This document shows, piece by piece, positions 5,701-8,434 of a stretch of DNA of 8,434 nucleotides. The notes beneath the pieces are model-generated. The model did no database searches and was not told the origin of the DNA. It saw only the letters and a program-made list of their open reading frames with translations. A program made the position numbers and the translations under genes. The DNA comes from Bacteroidia bacterium (GTDB taxonomy: Bacteria > Bacteroidota > Bacteroidia > Bacteroidales > CAJPTX01), in the NCBI GenBank assembly GCA_905373665.1, contig CAJPTV010000093.1, positions 1 to 8,434 of the forward strand. Reading direction: 5' to 3'. The first letter of the stretch is position 1; every line of letters begins with the position of its first letter.

Positions 5701-8157
5701 TTCGCTCAGCACGGGCTTTGGATTCCCCTCAATCTTACCAAAGAACGAGCCCTTGAGACTTCCCACTGCTTCTAAGCGAGAAGCTGCACTTAACCACAAC
5801 TTCGCTTCCGCACCATGACTACGAACTCCGTAATACAAACCACTAGTAACGACCTGTCCGTGAATCGTAAGGGTCGTATTCTCAACCTCTATACCCGACT
5901 CTAGACCTGCCTTCAACTCAAATTTAGAGGAGGCATCCATTGCCTGCAACTTGGTAGGCGCTTTTACCCAAAGTCCACGTGAAGCGGCAGAGAGCACAAC
6001 TTTCCCTTCGTAGCGAATCAAGAGATTCTCGCCCTCATTATAAATCGCATTCCACTCCTTAGAGGAGGCTTCTGGTTTCGTAAACTGACCCTTGAGCTCT
6101 AGGATGCTTGCGCTACCGCCTTCTCCTGGAGTAAAACGCGCATAGCCCCCTGCCGAAGCATCGAAGCCCGCAGCTGCCAACAAGTCGTTTCTATTGAGTT
6201 CGGTCACTTGGACGTTGAAGAAGTACAGCCCATAGTGCTTTACCCCTAACTCACACTCACCCTCGCGAGAGAGCGAACCTGTCGCTGGGTCAAAAGTAGC
6301 CCCTTGAGGTTTGATGATGGAGGCCTGCATCTGTAATGCCAATTCCCCCACATTCTGAAGTCCTTTCCCTCTAAAACCAAAGCCATAGACGCTGAGGTGC
6401 GGTTTTGGAGAAGCTCCGCCACGAAGAAACCCCTGACTCATTACCATCGCATGGTCGATCGAGAGGTTATTCTCAATCAAGAGTTCATTCTCGCCAAGGT
6501 CTAGGCGTCGCTCAGGATCTCCTGGTTTAGCATCACCTTTAATACGAGTGGGCGCAGCCACCTTAAGCGCTGGGATGTCTTCTTTCGAGCATCTGAGTTC
6601 ATTCACCCCATTGCCGCCACTGGCTAGTACAATCTTAAGTTCATCAATCCCCTGATTGTCTATTGCGATCTGGTCGCCAGCCTCTAGGGTCGCATTGGTA
6701 AGGGTGAGCGTCTTACTCTCATTATCATAGCTCACCGCCCCACTCAGTACCCCGTGGGTAAAGTTCGCAGCATTGGCGCTATTCACCTGCACCCCACAAA
6801 TGAAGAGCGGATAGGGCGTGGGGGCGGTATTGTCCTTGGTAAACGCTATCTTTTTCAACTTCTCGCCCCCGACTTTATCTTTCAGCGTTCCGTAACCGTT
6901 TGCCTCTTTTTCAAAGACGTATCCTGTGGCAGAGGTGGTCTGTATGGTTGCGAATGCAGAAAGCCCGTCAATAACTGCTCTAGTGTCTGATTCGAGCGCT
7001 ACTTCTGCTTTTTCAAAAACGAGGTTCTGATAAGAGTCTCGCGAAAAACTACAGATACACTCTTGCTTCGTGTGTATTTTCAGCGTAGTCTCCTTCACGG
7101 TGAGCGTCGCGGTCATATTCGTCGAAGGGGATAAAGAGATGCCCTGCTCGCTATCCGCGATATTCAGCGTTCCCTCGCCCGTCAATACCGTAGATTGCTC
7201 AATCTGAATAGCATGGTGCGAATCCTCCCCCTTCACAATATGGTTCGTGCCATTGAGCAGAACCGTCAGTCCAGAGTTGGTAAGATTCCGAATACCGCTC
7301 CCATTCTTTGCCGCCTTGATGGAGGCATTCTCTAGAGTGAGTGTATGGGTCGTAGGATTATATGAGGCTTTCCCCGCCTCGACAGGGATATTCTGCTCAT
7401 TGGCTTGCTTAACCGACACGCCGCCTACGTAGAAACCACGGAAGCCATGGGTTACCTGCACTTCAAAGTATTTGACAGGAAGACCGTTATCTTGTCTAAC
7501 GAGCTTTCGTCCACGGTATGCGTAATAGTTCTTTCGGAGCTCATAGTTCTCTAACCCCAGCTCGGGTTTCATACTCTTAAAACCAGAGACTACCGTCGTA
7601 CCATCTTTCTGGCTCTCTAGATGTAACTTCACGCCATCATGAAAGTCTAGTTCCGCATCAGAGTCTGACTTAGAGCAGGCAATAGCGTCTCCGTTATCCG
7701 CCTTAACATGCAAGCTAGGAAGACCGATCGAGAGATCCTTAGCCACCACAATCCCCTCATCGGCAAAGATACCGAGACTACCACTCGCAGGATCTCCCAA
7801 GATAAAGACCTCCTTCTGCGCATTGCTACAGATCCCCTTAGCCCCTTTTTTATTGAGGCTTATCCTACTGCTCCCCTTACAGCGAATCGTGAAAGGGAGT
7901 TCGCCGTTATAGAAAATCCCGTACTCGGCATCCGAGGAACTTATGTAGGTATTCTCGAGGTCGAGCACTAGAGTATTATCCTCAATAGAGACTTTCACTT
8001 CGCCGTCCAGCCCCTCGACCTTGCCGAGTTGGGTAACCTTCTCTCCCCTGATAGAGAGTTCCCATTTCTGTGCTTGTGTTCGCCCCACAAGGGTCAGTAG
8101 TGAGACGAGCAGGAACGCCATACCCAGAATAGGGTAGGTACATCTTGTTTTTCGCAT
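2761..8157 (-). CDS. Giant T9SS surface protein: seven beta-rich modules, three Ig-like domains, sorting domain (1798 aa)
   Basis: Probably a surface-displayed adhesin or scaffold; the exact ligand is unknown. Residues 1-29 are a signal peptide (RKTR n-region, a core around ILGMAFLLVSLLTLV, cleavage after Thr-Gln-Ala, Gln at +1). Residues about 31-1438 comprise seven tandem units of roughly 195-215 residues. Most open with a 'Y.L.V.GVQVTS.N' strand, as at 449-462 and 1246-1260, followed by 'YD...KTLTL.NA'. This pattern is common in Prevotella and Porphyromonas proteins annotated as carbohydrate-binding-domain (PF14262-like) and probably forms beta-helical or beta-sandwich folds. Three Big_2/BID_2-type Ig-like domains follow at about 1440-1530, 1533-1622 and 1624-1706. 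The linker KAKEAPKTPEAVEDA leads into a T9SS sorting domain at 1720-1798. There is no catalytic motif. It appears monocistronic, with its own terminator. The start is fixed by the signal peptide and a purine-rich GGAAAGGAAG just upstream. Confidence 0.93.
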   Translation of the reverse strand: MRKTRCTYPILGMAFLLVSLLTLVGRTQAQKWELSIRGEKVTQLGKVEGLDGEVKVSIEDNTLVLDLENTYISSSDAEYGIFYNGELPFTIRCKGSSRISLNKKGAKGICSNAQKEVFILGDPASGSLGIFADEGIVVAKDLSIGLPSLHVKADNGDAIACSKSDSDAELDFHDGVKLHLESQKDGTTVVSGFKSMKPELGLENYELRKNYYAYRGRKLVRQDNGLPVKYFEVQVTHGFRGFYVGGVSVKQANEQNIPVEAGKASYNPTTHTLTLENASIKAAKNGSGIRNLTNSGLTVLLNGTNHIVKGEDSHHAIQIEQSTVLTGEGTLNIADSEQGISLSPSTNMTATLTVKETTLKIHTKQECICSFSRDSYQNLVFEKAEVALESDTRAVIDGLSAFATIQTTSATGYVFEKEANGYGTLKDKVGGEKLKKIAFTKDNTAPTPYPLFICGVQVNSANAANFTHGVLSGAVSYDNESKTLTLTNATLEAGDQIAIDNQGIDELKIVLASGGNGVNELRCSKEDIPALKVAAPTRIKGDAKPGDPERRLDLGENELLIENNLSIDHAMVMSQGFLRGGASPKPHLSVYGFGFRGKGLQNVGELALQMQASIIKPQGATFDPATGSLSREGECELGVKHYGLYFFNVQVTELNRNDLLAAAGFDASAGGYARFTPGEGGSASILELKGQFTKPEASSKEWNAIYNEGENLLIRYEGKVVLSAASRGLWVKAPTKLQAMDASSKFELKAGLESGIEVENTTLTIHGQVVTSGLYYGVRSHGAEAKLWLSAASRLEAVGSLKGSFFGKIEGNPKPVLSEPAGAKYEGSGFVVDATNKPVTAKVVFTVPQRVYEIFIGGQQLTSDNINALTPATFPAIQLGEGGSVVFEENSEGCRLSLKNAKIVTTGAVAAIQTQETLTIHSFGQCEIASGDGAAIHAAADIKCLGGEDAKLTIAAKGAAVELADNVKAAFGGAMITITSQADVAIKGGNGSSFIADRLRLKGASAVCSGVEFRSFGAGGIVAPIFGRITPTGAVDANDNSVNEVEFDWVTNFGVEICGRSIHSKNYNQLEKLPGVKIGEGGHFYCETGEHILLLFMRNVTIEYDNAISFGEGSILCLEGVNTLRVPKGYGIVSSNMLLIRGAGELNIEAMEGDALAAADRLSVMQSTLNFKGKGAGMRVNDLQVQGATLSLTGEEGSLLSENEIVYNDAKLENATYKYDASKKAIVDDKDNIVTSEVKIVPEAIYYALSVAGVQITSKNLEGSSKSLKYKYDPEKKLLTLSGEGKSNEILSSTVSDLTVRIEGETKIEGVINLVGNTTFEMGEGASFTQKASEQLLEFFGTLTFRGGEYTFSSEGTGICGYSANGVLRFDNATLDVQTGVQQISAILCKNIELVESKITHPVGATIETLEIGGFEYEAICGTMNGKKVPATKVRIEKVVYVPLTGIAFDHASTTLTVNQTWNFANALRFTPANATNWKIKEWKVTEGSENLEVNADGVAKGVKKGTAKVVAISEEGNLEATCTVKVIELSEFVPLTGISLTETSLKLKVGTSANLRSLVKYTPDNATNKNVKWAVTEGGDKLVLGANGTVTAMQVAGVAKVTVRSKEGGHTAICEITVTTEDVPVESITVLPSAADLTVGATQQLLVRVNPLTATNKTATWAVTEGADVVSVSATGLVTALKEGTAKVTATVEGKTATCTVNVKAKEAPKTPEAVEDAVLASVVVAPNPFSAQLRIENPEGVAATYELVTLSGVVVRAGVLEGTETVVDSEALPAGLYFVRVTTENGAQRVVRVVKY
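2764..3000 (-). other. T9SS C-terminal sorting domain of the 1798-aa protein
   Basis: Residues 1720-1798. The domain contains VVVAPNPFSAQLRIENPEG, then the conserved ALPAGLYFVRVTTENG segment, and ends in a basic tail, VVRVVKY. This is the classic type A sorting signal, removed or anchored at the cell surface after translocation by the Por/Spr/Gld machinery, none of which is in this window. Confidence 0.93.
3040..3840 (-). repeat. Three tandem Big_2/BID_2-type Ig-like domains
   Basis: The units span residues 1440-1530, 1533-1622 and 1624-1706. Each opens with a 'VP(L/V).(G/S)I' strand. Each contains 'P..ATN....W.VTEG', a central 'V...G.V.A...G.AKV', and ends 'A.C...V' with a single cysteine near the C-terminus. 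Big_2 domains are usual in adhesins as stalk or spacer elements. The last two units share stretches at DNA level, for example TTCGTCGC in both, which indicates tandem duplication. Confidence 0.88.
3844..8067 (-). repeat. Seven tandem ~200-residue modules of the 1798-aa protein
   Basis: Approximate residue ranges are M1 31-229, M2 230-448, M3 449-640, M4 641-850, M5 851-1050, M6 1051-1244 and M7 1245-1438. Module heads are GFYVGGVSV (M2), YPLFICGVQVNSAN (M3), YGLYFFNVQVTELN (M4), YEIFIGGQQLTSDN (M5), FGVEICGRSIHSKN (M6) and YYALSVAGVQITSKN (M7). Each module ends with a variable lysine-rich strand and a short linker leading to the next head. M1 lacks the GVQVTS part of the head. The repeat period is clear by eye; exact boundaries are approximate. 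Confidence 0.8.
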
Positions 8158-8160
8158 ATT

Positions 8161-8172
8161 TACTTCCTTTCC
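8161..8172 (-). promoter_or_regulatory. Purine-rich ribosome-binding stretch of the 1798-aa gene
   Basis: The minus strand reads GGAAAGGAAGTA ending 3 nt before the ATG at 8157. It is the most Shine-Dalgarno-like sequence among the four genes here; the others lack one or have only a weak GGAAAT. It supports the chosen start, though Bacteroidota generally do not depend on such pairing. Confidence 0.45.
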
Positions 8173-8208
8173 ATTTGATTGTTAGGACACGATAATCTTG
8201 TGCTTATC

Positions 8209-8226
8209 CTTTGCAACGCAAAGTAA
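8209..8226 (-). promoter_or_regulatory. Weak -7-like box with an overlapping perfect dyad
   Basis: TTACTTTG (8226-8219, minus strand) matches TAnnTTTG with one mismatch. It would give a leader of roughly 50-55 nt for the 1798-aa gene. No good -33 TTTG is present. The sequence CTTTGC-AAC-GCAAAG (8209-8223) is a perfect 6+3+6 inverted repeat overlapping the box and the expected start point, a layout suitable for an operator or a short leader hairpin. Confidence 0.35.
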
Positions 8227-8274
8227 TAAAATACATCGGAAATAAACAGCATCGTTGCAGAAAATACCTAGAGC

Positions 8275-8296
8275 GGGCGCTAAGGGCGCGCCGCCC
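8275..8296. repeat. GC-rich intergenic element
   Basis: GGGCGCTAAGGGCG (8275-8288) recurs in inverted orientation at 2682-2669 with one difference. It overlaps a GGGCG-CGC-CGCCC inverted repeat (8284-8296). The abrupt change from AT-rich DNA left of 8265 to GC-rich DNA fits a dispersed intergenic repeat rather than coding sequence. Confidence 0.45.
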
Positions 8297-8390
8297 GTGG
8301 TGGAGGAGGGGCGAGGTGGGTAAACGGTTAATCATCGAGGCGCGGGGTATGCCCAATTATCTTTTTTCAACCGAATGGAGGGGTTCTGTA

Positions 8391-8427
8391 GGGGCGCAGC
8401 ATGCTACGCCCTGCGCCGTAAGGCGCA
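8391..8427. repeat. REP-like palindromic element
   Basis: The sequence has two adjacent inverted repeats. The first is the 20-bp near-palindrome GGGCGCAGCATGCTACGCCC (8392-8411), with one non-matching pair that becomes a G-U wobble in minus-strand RNA. The second is TGCGCC-GTAA-GGCGCA (8412-8427), a perfect 6-bp stem with a GNRA-type loop on the plus strand. Elements of the form GTAGGGGCG(N)CGCCC are familiar in Bacteroidota intergenic DNA, so this is probably a dispersed REP-like repeat; copy number cannot be judged here. Confidence 0.55.
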
Positions 8428-8434
8428 TAATGAA

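Noticed and set aside
8349..8434. A short plus-strand frame open to the right edge, starting ATGCCCAATTAT.
   Set aside because: It runs through the palindromic element, and repeats of this kind often give rise to spurious small hypothetical proteins.

Overview
The window looks like a Bacteroidota chromosome segment, most plausibly Porphyromonas or a related T9SS-bearing genus. Three things point there. Two proteins end in type IX secretion (T9SS) sorting domains. Signal peptides end in Ala followed by Gln. A TAnnTTTG-type promoter box precedes one of the genes. G+C looks close to half by eye. The genus is inference from style and was not tested.

All real genes lie on the minus strand, so transcription runs from high to low coordinates. 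At the right end, 8158-8434 is intergenic, with GC-rich palindromic repeat-like DNA (8275-8427) and a weak promoter candidate next to a perfect dyad. Next comes a very large exported protein of 1798 aa (8157-2761): signal peptide, seven tandem ~200-residue beta-rich modules, three bacterial Ig-like (Big_2/BID_2-type) domains and a T9SS sorting domain. It is closed by a convincing intrinsic terminator (2701-2739). The 2458-2760 intergenic region holds that terminator, a G-rich stretch partly matching the right-hand intergenic repeat, and a good TAnnTTTG box for the next unit.

The second unit is a compact run with 32-bp gaps. First is a 184-aa protein that is little more than a signal peptide, a short passenger and a T9SS sorting domain. 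Next is a 585-aa exported protein with a Bacteroidota 'NFNYQA' N-terminal domain, two RRPRGGFAV motifs and an unrecognised 300-residue C-terminal part. Last is the start of a third exported protein, cut by the window edge.

Taken together the window encodes cell-surface or secreted proteins. The large one is probably an adhesin or surface scaffold displayed through T9SS. The 184/585/partial set looks like one transcription unit of cooperating envelope proteins, but no enzymatic function can be read from the sequence. No RNA genes, CRISPR arrays, IS elements or plus-strand genes were found.
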